From: Paenibacillus soyae
Lineage (GTDB): Bacteria > Bacillota > Bacilli > Paenibacillales > Paenibacillaceae
Reading direction: 5' to 3'
Assembly: GCF_024623455.1 (NCBI RefSeq)
Contig: NZ_JANIPJ010000007.1
Span: forward strand, 237,763-301,762
Length of the DNA stretch: 64,000 nt
In this document: one piece after another, positions 26,173-34,140 of the stretch
Layout: each line of letters begins with the position of its first letter
How positions within the stretch are numbered: position 1 is the stretch's first letter
Translations under genes and position numbers: made by a program
The notes under the pieces: model-generated
The model's input: the letters and a program-made list of their open reading frames with translations, nothing else
Database searches by the model: none
What the model was told of the DNA's origin: nothing

Positions 26173-27552
26173 ATGAAAAAACGTCGATGGTTGACGCTGC
26201 TGTTCGCGGTTGTCGTCGCGCTGGTCAGCGCTTGCGGAAACTCCGGAACGGCCGGGAACGAAGGAACGGCTCCTTCCGCGAATAGCGGAGGAGAGAAGCA
26301 GGCCGCGGAAGGCGGCGCAAGGGAAGCGGAGAAGGATGGATCGGCGGACAAGGAGCCCGTTACGCTGACGTTCTGGAATTACGGCAACACGATCACGGAT
26401 ACGGAATTCAACAAGCTGATCGTGGAGCCTACGAAAGCCAAGTATCCTCATATCACGCTGGAGCGGATTAAGACCGACTCGGAAACAACGCCCGAGGATC
26501 TAATATCGACCGGCCAAATCCCGGACATTATTTACACGAGCAGCGGCCCGTCCTACTACCGGTTTTTGGATATCGGAATCGTGCAGGATCTGGATGAGCT
26601 GATCGAAAAGCATCAGATTGATACAAATCGTATTAAGCCGGCCATTCTGGAATCGATCAAAAGCTTCACGCCGGATGGGAATTTAATCGCCATACCGCTC
26701 TCGTTCAATCTTCTTATCACTTATTACAACAAAGAAATTTTCGATAAATTCGGCGTTCCCTATCCGTCCGACGAGCCGCAGACGTGGGAGGAGTGGCTGG
26801 AGCTCGGACGGAAGCTGACGGTGCAGGATAACGGGGTGCAATATTTGGGTATCGACCTTGGCGGTCCCGGCAACCTGGTCCGGAGCCTGGACGTCGGCAA
26901 CGTCGATCTGTCAACCGGCAGATCGGCCTTAAGCGATCCCGCTTGGACGCAGGTGTACGACCTGCTTCGGAAGCAATATGAAATACCCGGCTTCATCGGG
27001 CCGGAGAACGAGATCGTATACGACAGAGTGACGTTCATGGAGGAGAGAAGACTTGCGATCCGGCCGTCTTTCCTCGCGAACATGGTCGGCCCGCTCGAGG
27101 AGCTGCGACAGAAAGGCATTGAGCTCGACTGGGACATCGCGCCTGCCCCGCATTTTGGGAACGGAGAAGTCGGCGGAAGCATTCACTCTTTGATTCTCTC
27201 CAATCAGAGCAAGCATAAGGACGACGCGTTTCTCGTGTTGGCCGAAATCTTGTCCGACGAGACGCAAAGATTGGTTGCCCGCAACGGACGCGTTCCTTCC
27301 ATCGTGAATCCGGAGCTGGAGAAGGAGTTCGGCGCGGATATCGAGGTGCTTAAGGGCAAGAAGATCGAGAACGTGTTCAAGCTGACGGCGAAGCCGAACA
27401 ATCCGCCGCATCCGCTAGATAACGATCTTGGCGACGTGCTGACGAAGGCGGCGGAGGATATCGCGCTCGGCGGCAAAGACGTCAATTCCGCGCTCCGCGC
27501 CGCGGAAGAAGAGAGCAATCGGCTAATCGAGGCATGGGAGAAAACGAAGTAA
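26173..27552 (+). CDS. Orphan solute-binding lipoprotein, paralogue A
   Basis: This protein of about 459 residues is set at ATG 26173 by AAGGAGGGGG. The signal peptide ends at a lipobox (LVSAC). The mature part is a family-1 extracellular binding fold. Segments shared with the four paralogues in the island are EPTKAKYPHITLERI, FDKFGVPYPSDE, RNGRVPSI and EFGADIEVLKGKKIENVF. There is no permease in the island. It is first in an operon with an AprA-like flavoprotein and ferredoxin. The ligand is unknown, probably a sulfur compound by context. Confidence 0.88.
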   Translation: MKKRRWLTLLFAVVVALVSACGNSGTAGNEGTAPSANSGGEKQAAEGGAREAEKDGSADKEPVTLTFWNYGNTITDTEFNKLIVEPTKAKYPHITLERIKTDSETTPEDLISTGQIPDIIYTSSGPSYYRFLDIGIVQDLDELIEKHQIDTNRIKPAILESIKSFTPDGNLIAIPLSFNLLITYYNKEIFDKFGVPYPSDEPQTWEEWLELGRKLTVQDNGVQYLGIDLGGPGNLVRSLDVGNVDLSTGRSALSDPAWTQVYDLLRKQYEIPGFIGPENEIVYDRVTFMEERRLAIRPSFLANMVGPLEELRQKGIELDWDIAPAPHFGNGEVGGSIHSLILSNQSKHKDDAFLVLAEILSDETQRLVARNGRVPSIVNPELEKEFGADIEVLKGKKIENVFKLTAKPNNPPHPLDNDLGDVLTKAAEDIALGGKDVNSALRAAEEESNRLIEAWEKTK

Positions 27553-27594
27553 CAAAAACGCGATCACGCGAATGATGAAGACGGAGGCGTTGGC

Positions 27595-29223
27595 ATGAGC
27601 GGGGAAACGGCATTGCAACTGACAGCGGACGTGCTGGTGATAGGAGGCGGGCCGGCGGGCGCTTGGGCGGCATGGAGCGCGGCGTCCAAGGGCGCGAAGG
27701 TCGTGCTGGTGGATAAAGGGTATCTCGGTTCGAGCGGGGCGACCGCGCCAGGGGGCACGAATTTATTATATTTGCCTCCCGACAAGGAAATGAGGGAGAA
27801 AGCGGTCGAGCAGCGGATGAAGTCGGGCGGTTATTTGTCCGAAGCGCGCTGGATTCACCGCGTGCTGGATCAGGTCTACATTAATTTGGAGCGGGTGGAG
27901 CAGTGGGGGTATCCCTTCGTCAGAGACGAAGACGGCGTTCCGCAGCGGAACCATCTCCAAGGTCCCGAATATATGGCGCTTATGCGCAAGGTGGTGAAGA
28001 AAGCGGGCGTAAAAGTGCTCGACCACGCGCCGGCGCTGGAGCTGCTTGTCGACGACAACGGCGTTGGCGGCGCAAGGGGCGTTCTTCGTCAGGCTGACCA
28101 AGAATGGGAGGTCCGTGCGAACGCGGTTGTCATCGCGACGGGAGGGTGCGCCTTCCTGAGCAAGGGACTCGGCTGCAACGTGCTGACCGGCGACGGTTAT
28201 CTGATGGGAGCGGAGGTCGGCGCGGAGCTGTCCGGCATGGAATTCTCCCGCCGTTACGCGCCGGCGCCGGCATTCAGCTCCAATACGCGTTCCCGGCTGC
28301 TCGGCTGGGCGACGTATTACGACCAGGACGGCAACGAGCTTGGCGGCAGCCGCAACGGGGATTTCCTCGCGGAGAGGCTGCTGCAAGGACCCGTATACGC
28401 CATCATGAACAAGGCGGATACGCCCGAGAAGCAAGCCATCCTGCGCTCCTCCCACGCGATCTTCTTCCTGCCGTACGACCGCGCCGGCATCGACGTCTTC
28501 ACGCAGCCATTCCCGTTGACTCTTCGTTATGAAGGCACGGTGCGCGGAACGGGCGGGCTTCGCATCGTCGGGGACCAATGCGAGACGACGGTTGCGGGGC
28601 TGTATGCGGCGGGCGACGCCGCGACGAGAGAACGGGTGACGGGCGCCGCTTCCGGCGGAGGAGCGTTCAACGCGTCGTGGGCGATCTGTTCCGGCACTTG
28701 GGCGGGCGAAGGCGCCGCGGAGCATGCGCTGAAGCAGTCCAGGGACGCGGACCGGAGGCAGCTCCGCTCGGCAGGGCGCTTCGGATTGGCGGACGGGCAA
28801 ACGCTGCCGCCTTCGTCCAGAGTAGAAACGAGCGAGCTGGTGCAAGCGATCCAGGATCAGGTTCTGCCGCTTCCGATCAACTATTTCCGCTCCGAAGCCG
28901 GTCTCGCCGCCGCGCTCAACAAGCTGAACAGCTACTGGCCTAGCGTGAACGAGCAGGCGCCGGCCACCGTCCATGACCGCGTGCGCGCAAGAGAAGCGGC
29001 CGCAATGGCCGCGACGTCAAGATGGATGTATACGGCGGCGCTGGCCCGCAAGGAGACGCGAGGGGGAGGACTTCATCTGCTCGCGGAATATCCGGAGCTG
29101 GATCCGAACCAGCATTACCGGCTTCTCGTGTCGGGTCTCGACAGCATTCAGACAAGACCGGACCGCGCCTTCCTCGGAGCGGCGCCGGCAGGATCCCTTA
29201 CGGGAACAGAACAGGGGGCTTGA
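27595..29223 (+). CDS. AprA/fumarate-reductase-like FAD flavoprotein, paralogue A
   Basis: The 542-residue cytoplasmic flavoprotein has an FAD Rossmann motif VLVIGGGPAGAWAAWSAAS (about 13-31), SSGATAPGGTN, GGCAFLSKGLGCNVLTGDG, the C-terminal FAD contact GLYAAGDAATRE, and a helical tail REAAAMAATSRWMYTAALAR. The fold is that of adenylylsulfate reductase alpha, fumarate reductase and aspartate oxidase. AprA is usually 600 residues or more, so this is a shorter branch. It is followed after five bases by a two-cluster ferredoxin, the AprB-like partner. Substrate not determined. Confidence 0.87.
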   Translation: MSGETALQLTADVLVIGGGPAGAWAAWSAASKGAKVVLVDKGYLGSSGATAPGGTNLLYLPPDKEMREKAVEQRMKSGGYLSEARWIHRVLDQVYINLERVEQWGYPFVRDEDGVPQRNHLQGPEYMALMRKVVKKAGVKVLDHAPALELLVDDNGVGGARGVLRQADQEWEVRANAVVIATGGCAFLSKGLGCNVLTGDGYLMGAEVGAELSGMEFSRRYAPAPAFSSNTRSRLLGWATYYDQDGNELGGSRNGDFLAERLLQGPVYAIMNKADTPEKQAILRSSHAIFFLPYDRAGIDVFTQPFPLTLRYEGTVRGTGGLRIVGDQCETTVAGLYAAGDAATRERVTGAASGGGAFNASWAICSGTWAGEGAAEHALKQSRDADRRQLRSAGRFGLADGQTLPPSSRVETSELVQAIQDQVLPLPINYFRSEAGLAAALNKLNSYWPSVNEQAPATVHDRVRAREAAAMAATSRWMYTAALARKETRGGGLHLLAEYPELDPNQHYRLLVSGLDSIQTRPDRAFLGAAPAGSLTGTEQGA

Positions 29224-29228
29224 GCCGC

Positions 29229-29609
29229 ATGATTGAATTAGTAAGCGCCGAACGCTGCATCGGCTGCAACCTTTGCGTCAAAGTATGTCCGACCAACGTC
29301 TTCGATAAGACGGAGCACGAGCCCGTTATCGCCAGGCAATCGGATTGCCAAACCTGCTTCATCTGCGAAGCGTACTGCCCGGCGGACGCGTTATACGTCT
29401 CGCCGTACGCGGATGAACAGATCGCGGTGGACGAAGCCGAGCTGGCCGGCAACGGCGTGCTTGGCAGCTGGAGGGCGACAATCGGCTGGGGACCCGGCCG
29501 CACGAAGCTTGCCGCTCTAGACAAAACGCCGTTCATCGACCGCATTCTTCCCGCCCGCACGATCCGCGCGGCCGGCGTTTCGGACGTCAGGACGCCGACC
29601 ACGGGCTAG
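29229..29609 (+). CDS. AprB-like 2x[4Fe-4S] ferredoxin, paralogue A
   Basis: This is a protein of about 126 residues. Two four-cysteine motifs are seen: CIGCNLCVKVCP and CQTCFICEAYCP. The tail, with conserved VLGSWRATIGWGPGRTKLA, resembles the AprB C-terminal extension that wraps the alpha subunit. It most likely passes electrons to the flavin of the preceding protein. A leader-type terminator follows. Confidence 0.88.
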   Translation: MIELVSAERCIGCNLCVKVCPTNVFDKTEHEPVIARQSDCQTCFICEAYCPADALYVSPYADEQIAVDEAELAGNGVLGSWRATIGWGPGRTKLAALDKTPFIDRILPARTIRAAGVSDVRTPTTG

Positions 29610-29646
29610 CACACGAGCCGATCCGGTTCGCGCGCCGCGCCGCCAG

Positions 29647-29717
29647 CCGGTAAACCGGAGGCGCTTATCCGAGAGCTGACAGAAAGTTCGTCCGGATAGG
29701 CGCCTTCTTGTTTTCAT
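29647..29717 (+). promoter_or_regulatory. Leader element copy 2 (ferredoxin-nitroreductase gap)
   Basis: CCGG-TAAA-CCGG (29647-29658) and immediately AGGCGC..ATCCG pairing with CGGAT..GCGCCT (13 bp, one wobble), then TTCTTGTTTT. No convincing promoter is visible between it and the ferredoxin stop, so it may act on read-through from upstream. Confidence 0.68.
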
Positions 29718-29746
29718 ACCATCCCTATTCGAAAGGATTGAACCCA

Positions 29747-30388
29747 ATGAGCATCGTATCCAACGAGCAGCAAAGCCAATCGATCGAAACAACTTATAGT
29801 CCCGAGGTGGAGGCATCAAGGAAGCCTGACCACCCGGTCCATCCTCTTATTCTGAATCGATGGTCCCCCCGTTCCTACGAGGAAAAATCGGTAACCGACG
29901 ACGTTCTGTTCACCGTGCTGGAAGCGGCGCGCTGGTCGCCGTCCTCCGGCAACCAACAGCCTTGGCGGTTCTACGTAGCGAGAACGGAGGAAGAGCATGA
30001 GCAATTCCGCAAATTCATTAAGCCGCGAAACCGTCTATGGGCGGATAAGGCTCCGGTGCTTCTGCTCCTTGCTTCGGTGAAGGTGAGGGAGATCGGCGAG
30101 CCTAACGGCGCGCATGCCTTCGACGCGGGAGCGGCTTGGGCAACGCTGGCCTTCCAGGCAAGGCTGCTTGGCTTGTCGACGAGAGCGATCGGCGGGTTCG
30201 AGCATGACGTTGCCAGGGAAACGCTCGGCACGCCGGATCATATCGCGCTCCATGCCGTCATCGCGCTCGGCTATCGCGGCGAAGCGGATGCGCTGGACGA
30301 ATCGTTTCGCGAGGCCGAGAAGCCGAACGGAAGACGTCCGCTTGCCGATAGCCTTCTTCCGATTCCAACTGGCGGAGAGGAAGCTTAA
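29747..30388 (+). CDS. Nitroreductase-family FMN oxidoreductase
   Basis: The 213-residue protein has the FMN-binding RWSPRSYEEKSV..VLEAARWSPSSGNQQPWRF, and a C-terminal part GVAWATL-like (AAWATLAFQARLLGLSTR) and HAVIALGYRG. It forms FMN homodimers that use NAD(P)H. In this setting it could reduce an acceptor for, or feed flavin electrons to, the sulfur-related enzymes; that is inference. The start at 29747 is preferred to the longer frame from 29708. Confidence 0.88.
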   Translation: MSIVSNEQQSQSIETTYSPEVEASRKPDHPVHPLILNRWSPRSYEEKSVTDDVLFTVLEAARWSPSSGNQQPWRFYVARTEEEHEQFRKFIKPRNRLWADKAPVLLLLASVKVREIGEPNGAHAFDAGAAWATLAFQARLLGLSTRAIGGFEHDVARETLGTPDHIALHAVIALGYRGEADALDESFREAEKPNGRRPLADSLLPIPTGGEEA

Positions 30389-30445
30389 CCCGAACGCGAA
30401 GCGAGGGTTTACCAATCGATAACCAAGAACGAGAGGATGATGGGC

Positions 30446-30628
30446 ATGTCTCGAAAAGTGGAAGTAACGGACGCTTGGCTGAAACGCATCATCGACCAGG
30501 TGCAAGGGCTCGCCTACGGCGTCGTGCAAATAACGGTGCATGACGGCCAAATCGTGCAGATCGACCGGACGGAGCGCAGCCGATTCGATGCGGCTAAGGC
30601 GCCTTCGACAGGCGCGAAGCGCAAATGA
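30446..30628 (+). CDS. YezD-like (DUF2292) small protein
   Basis: This 60-residue protein matches the YezD pattern: an early WLKRIIDQVQGLAYGVVQIT, then VHDGQIVQIDRTERSRFD. GAGAGG nine bases upstream favours ATG 30446 over 30437. DUF2292 proteins often sit beside sulfate, sulfonate or methionine-uptake genes, which supports a sulfur role for the island. Its stop overlaps the next ATG. Confidence 0.82.
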   Translation: MSRKVEVTDAWLKRIIDQVQGLAYGVVQITVHDGQIVQIDRTERSRFDAAKAPSTGAKRK

Positions 30629-32250
30629 CAGGGCCGGCGGAAGAGAGGTTAACCGCCGACGTGCTCGTTATCGGAGGCGGACCAGCCGGCGCTTGGGCCG
30701 CGTGGAGCGCTGCCTCCCACGGCGCGCGCACCGTGCTGGCCGACAAGGGCTATCTCGGAACGAGCGGCGCGACGGCTCCGGGCGGGACGGGGTTCCTCTA
30801 TGTGGAGCCCGACCGGGAGAAGCGGGAGAAGGCGGTTGCCGAGCGGCTGAAGTCCGGAGGCTTCCTCTCGGAATCGCCTTGGATTTATCGCTTGATGGAG
30901 CAGGCCTACCTGAACATTCAGCTGGTGGAGAAATGGGGCTATCGATTCCCGCTCGACGAGAACGGCAATCTCTATAAATCGCATATGCAAGGTCCCGAAT
31001 ACATGGAGTTGATGCGCAGAGTCGTGCGCAAAGCCGGCGTCACGATTCTGGATCAGCATCCGGCGCTCGAGCTGCTTGTCGACGAACATGGCGTCGGCGG
31101 AGCAAGAGGCGTGAACCGTCTGACCGGGGGTTCATGGGAAGTGCGGGCGAACGCCGTCGTCATCGCGACGGGCGGCTGCGCCTTCCTGAGCAAAGGCCTA
31201 GGCTGCAACGTGCAGACGGGAGACGGTCAACTAATGGCGTCCGAACTAGGCGTCGAGATGTCCGGCATGGAGTTCAGCCGCCAATACGCGACGACCGCCG
31301 CGTTCAGCACGATCACGCGCAATCGCGTGCTGGGCTTTGCTTCGTTCTATGACGGTGAGGGCAATCTCATTCACGAAGGCGGTCCAAGAGAGGATCATTT
31401 TTTCGCGAAGCACTTGGCCCAAGGACCCGTCTACGCGAAGCTGACCCACGGCAATACGCCGGAGAAGCAGGCCATCATCCGGGCGTCGACGCCGCTCTGG
31501 TTCGTGCCCTTCGACCGTGCGGGCATCGATCCGTTCACGCAGAGCTTCCCGATTCAGATGCGTTACGAAGGGACGATCCGGGGGACGGGCGGAATCCGGC
31601 TGACCGGGGATTATTGCCAGACCTCCGTGCAGGGGCTGTTCGCGGCGGGCGATGCCGCTTCGAGGGAGAAGACGGCCGGAGCCAAGTCGGGAGGCGGCGC
31701 GTACAACGCGTCCTGGGCGATCGCCTCCGGGACCTGGTCGGGGAAGGGGGCTGCCGAACACGCGCTGGCGCAAGGGAAAGACGCCTCGCACCGCAACGTC
31801 AAGCCGGCGGGTCGGCACGGACTTGCGCATACGGCCGATTCCACCGCTCCGATTCCCGTCAGGGAGGTCGTGAAGGCGGTACAAGACGAAATGTTCCCGC
31901 TGCGGATTAATTACTTCCGCAGCGAGCCGGTTCTGGCCGGAGCGCTGGAACGGCTTGACCGGCAGTGGCCGCTTGTGCAGGGCGCGGTCGGTCCGTCGGC
32001 GACGGGGCGCGTGCAGGCGAGGGAAGCGGCCGCCATGGTCGCGAACGCCAGATGGATGTATACGGCCGCTTTGATCCGGAAGGAAACGAGAGGCATGCAT
32101 ACGATGGCTGAATATCCGGAGCTGGACGATTCGATGAACCGCAGGCTTCTACTCTCCGGCATTGAGAGGATTGCGCACCGCTGGGAGAGCGTGCCGTCGG
32201 GCGGCCAGACGGTTCCTCCAGTCACGGTAAAGGAGGGGCTGACGGTATGA
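30625..32250 (+). CDS. AprA/fumarate-reductase-like FAD flavoprotein, paralogue B
   Basis: The 541-residue protein has the same architecture as the gene at 27595: VLVIGGGPAGAWAAWSAASH, TSGATAPGGTGFL, GGCAFLSKGLGCNVQTGDG, GLFAAGDAASREK and tail REAAAMVANARWMYTAALIR. It differs in the middle, where QYATTAAFSTITRNRVLGFA replaces the RRYAPAP segment, so substrate choice may differ. The ATGA overlap with yezD-like and with the following ferredoxin shows tight translational coupling. Confidence 0.87.
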   Translation: MTGPAEERLTADVLVIGGGPAGAWAAWSAASHGARTVLADKGYLGTSGATAPGGTGFLYVEPDREKREKAVAERLKSGGFLSESPWIYRLMEQAYLNIQLVEKWGYRFPLDENGNLYKSHMQGPEYMELMRRVVRKAGVTILDQHPALELLVDEHGVGGARGVNRLTGGSWEVRANAVVIATGGCAFLSKGLGCNVQTGDGQLMASELGVEMSGMEFSRQYATTAAFSTITRNRVLGFASFYDGEGNLIHEGGPREDHFFAKHLAQGPVYAKLTHGNTPEKQAIIRASTPLWFVPFDRAGIDPFTQSFPIQMRYEGTIRGTGGIRLTGDYCQTSVQGLFAAGDAASREKTAGAKSGGGAYNASWAIASGTWSGKGAAEHALAQGKDASHRNVKPAGRHGLAHTADSTAPIPVREVVKAVQDEMFPLRINYFRSEPVLAGALERLDRQWPLVQGAVGPSATGRVQAREAAAMVANARWMYTAALIRKETRGMHTMAEYPELDDSMNRRLLLSGIERIAHRWESVPSGGQTVPPVTVKEGLTV

Positions 32251-32627
32251 TCGAGCTTGTAAGCGAGGAGCGGTGCGTCACGTGCGGGCTCTGCGTCAAG
32301 GTTTGCCCGACGAACGTATTCGACGCGGACGATGCGGGACTGCCCGTCATCGCCCGCCAGGAGGACTGTCAAACCTGCTTTATGTGCGAGGCTTATTGCC
32401 CCGTGGACGCGCTGTTCGTGGCGCATCACGCGGACGAGAAAGTGGAGGTAACGGAGCAAGACTTGGTGGACCGCTCGATGCTCGGCAGCTGGAGAGCGAT
32501 AATCGGCTTCGGCAGCAACGGCAAGGTTTCGATGGCGGCCAGCGACACGACTCCGATCCTGCGAAGCGTCAGGCCGGGAGCGGGCGGCAGAGGGGAAGCG
32601 CAACGACAACGGAATACGACCGTTTGA
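32247..32627 (+). CDS. AprB-like 2x[4Fe-4S] ferredoxin, paralogue B
   Basis: This 126-residue protein has cluster motifs CVTCGLCVKVCP and CQTCFMCEAYCP, and a tail MLGSWRAIIGFGSNGKVS that has lost the GPGRTK part seen in the other copies. AAGGAGG precedes the ATG inside the flavoprotein gene. Its last codons form the start of leader element copy 3, so coding and regulatory sequence overlap. Confidence 0.87.
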   Translation: MIELVSEERCVTCGLCVKVCPTNVFDADDAGLPVIARQEDCQTCFMCEAYCPVDALFVAHHADEKVEVTEQDLVDRSMLGSWRAIIGFGSNGKVSMAASDTTPILRSVRPGAGGRGEAQRQRNTTV

Positions 32628-32678
32628 GCGGAGGAGATGGGGATTTCATCGTCGGATGAAAGCCTGTCTCCTTTTTTG
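32620..32678 (+). promoter_or_regulatory. Leader element copy 3 (overlaps ferredoxin stop)
   Basis: CCGT-TTGA-GCGG (32620-32631, closing U-G wobble) followed by AGGAGATGG and a stem GGAGA..TTTCATC with GATGAAA..TCTCC, then six T. The TGA stop of the ferredoxin lies within the mini-hairpin loop. Confidence 0.65.
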
Positions 32679-32722
32679 TTTTCATAAAACCTATTATTCT
32701 GATAAGAAAAGGTGGAAATTCG

Positions 32723-34072
32723 ATGAAGAAAACGAGTATAGCGCTTATTGCGGCGGCCATGCTGCTATTGGCCGGATGCGCGCAATCCGGCGGTTCGGGA
32801 AGCGCGGATCAAGCCGGGCAGCCGGAGACTGACGCCAAGGCCACGGAGACGGCGGAGTCCGCTTCCCCGAGTCCCGACGCTAAGGAACAAATCGAGCTGA
32901 CGATATTCAAATACGGAGGCGTCACGCTGACGCAGACCGAGGTCGAGGCGTATTTCGCCCCCGTGGAGGCGAAGTTCCCCCATATTCAGATCAAGCTGCT
33001 CGACATCCCGGAGGGGGATCCGATCGAGCCGCTGCTGACGGCAGGCACGATTCCGGATCTGATCTTCGGCGGGAGCTACGGCGAGCTGAAGGAGAAGGAT
33101 CTGCTGGCCGATCTGGCTCCGCTTAAGGAGAAATACGGCTACGACGAAAGCCGTCTGAAGCCGGAAGTCGTCAGCGCGATTAACCAGTCGTCCGAGGGCA
33201 ATCAGTTCCCGTTCTCCGTCAACTTGCCGGTGCTGTACGTGAACAAAGATATTTTCGACCGGTTTGGCGTTCCTTACATTAACGAAGTGAAGACGTGGGA
33301 CGAAATTATCGATATTGCCAAGCAGCTGACGCGTACCGAGGACGGAGTGAATTACATCGGCATCGATCTGTCGCCGACGAAACTGGGCAGCAGCCTCTCT
33401 CTAGACATTATCGATCCTGCGACCGGGCAAGCCGCGATTACGAACGCCGAGTGGACCAAGGTATTCCAGACGATTAAGAAGCTATACGACATACCGGGCT
33501 TCGTACAGGGCGACGATTACCGGCACGACGACAAGGACGACGTGTTCTACGTCGACCAGAACCTCGCCATGTATACCCACAATCTGGCGCAATTGGTCGG
33601 GCCCCTGGAGGAGCTGCGGCGGCAGGGCGTAACGCTGAACTGGGATTTCGCCCCGCATCCGAACTTCGAAGAGGCGCTCGGCACGAGCCTCGAAATCAAC
33701 GTGCATCGGTTCGGCATCACGAAGGGCGGCGCGCATCAGGAGGAAGCTTACCAGGTGCTGAACTATCTGCTGTCGGATGAAGTGCAGCGATTGGTCAGCC
33801 GGAACGGCCGCGTCTCGGTGCTGAACAACCCGGAGCTGGAGAAGGAATTCGGCGCGGACGTCGAGGTGCTGAAGGGCAAAACGATTGAAAACATCTTCAA
33901 GGCGACGCCGCGCAACCTGAACGCGGAGAACCCTTACGAGCGGAAGATTACCTCTTACATCGGCGAAGCGGCCGAGGCTGTCGCAATCGGCGGAGCCGAC
34001 GTCAACACGGCGCTGCGCGAAGCGGCGGAGAAGATCGATAAGGATTTGGAGACGTTGAAGAACACCAAATAG
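32723..34072 (+). CDS. Orphan solute-binding lipoprotein, paralogue B
   Basis: The 449-residue protein has a signal peptide with lipobox LLAGC and a family-1 binding fold. Island-specific shared segments are KFPHIQIKLLDIPEGDP, FDRFGVPYINEV, RNGRVSVLNNPELEKEFGAD and EVLKGKTIENIFK, ending in the repeated GGADVNTALREAAEKI. AAGGTGG precedes the ATG. It is the most divergent of the five at the ligand-binding loops. It is last in the plus-strand operon and faces a convergent copy. Confidence 0.87.
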   Translation: MKKTSIALIAAAMLLLAGCAQSGGSGSADQAGQPETDAKATETAESASPSPDAKEQIELTIFKYGGVTLTQTEVEAYFAPVEAKFPHIQIKLLDIPEGDPIEPLLTAGTIPDLIFGGSYGELKEKDLLADLAPLKEKYGYDESRLKPEVVSAINQSSEGNQFPFSVNLPVLYVNKDIFDRFGVPYINEVKTWDEIIDIAKQLTRTEDGVNYIGIDLSPTKLGSSLSLDIIDPATGQAAITNAEWTKVFQTIKKLYDIPGFVQGDDYRHDDKDDVFYVDQNLAMYTHNLAQLVGPLEELRRQGVTLNWDFAPHPNFEEALGTSLEINVHRFGITKGGAHQEEAYQVLNYLLSDEVQRLVSRNGRVSVLNNPELEKEFGADVEVLKGKTIENIFKATPRNLNAENPYERKITSYIGEAAEAVAIGGADVNTALREAAEKIDKDLETLKNTK

Positions 34073-34095
34073 GATCACAGGCAGTAAATGAAACA

Positions 34096-34139
34096 AGAAG
34101 AGCTTGCCCCCGCCGTGACGGCGAGGAGCAAGCTCTTCT
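34096..34139. terminator. Bidirectional terminator between convergent island operons
   Basis: A stem of about 20 bp, AGAAGAGCTTGC..CGCCG with its complement and a small bulge, has a three-base loop. It lacks the preceding mini-hairpin. Confidence 0.85.
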
Positions 34140-34140
34140 A

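Noticed and set aside
27595..29609. Calling the flavoprotein-ferredoxin pairs true adenylylsulfate reductase (aprAB)
   Set aside because: They are shorter than AprA, occur in four copies, and no sulfate adenylyltransferase or sulfite reductase gene is nearby. Only similarity of architecture is supported.
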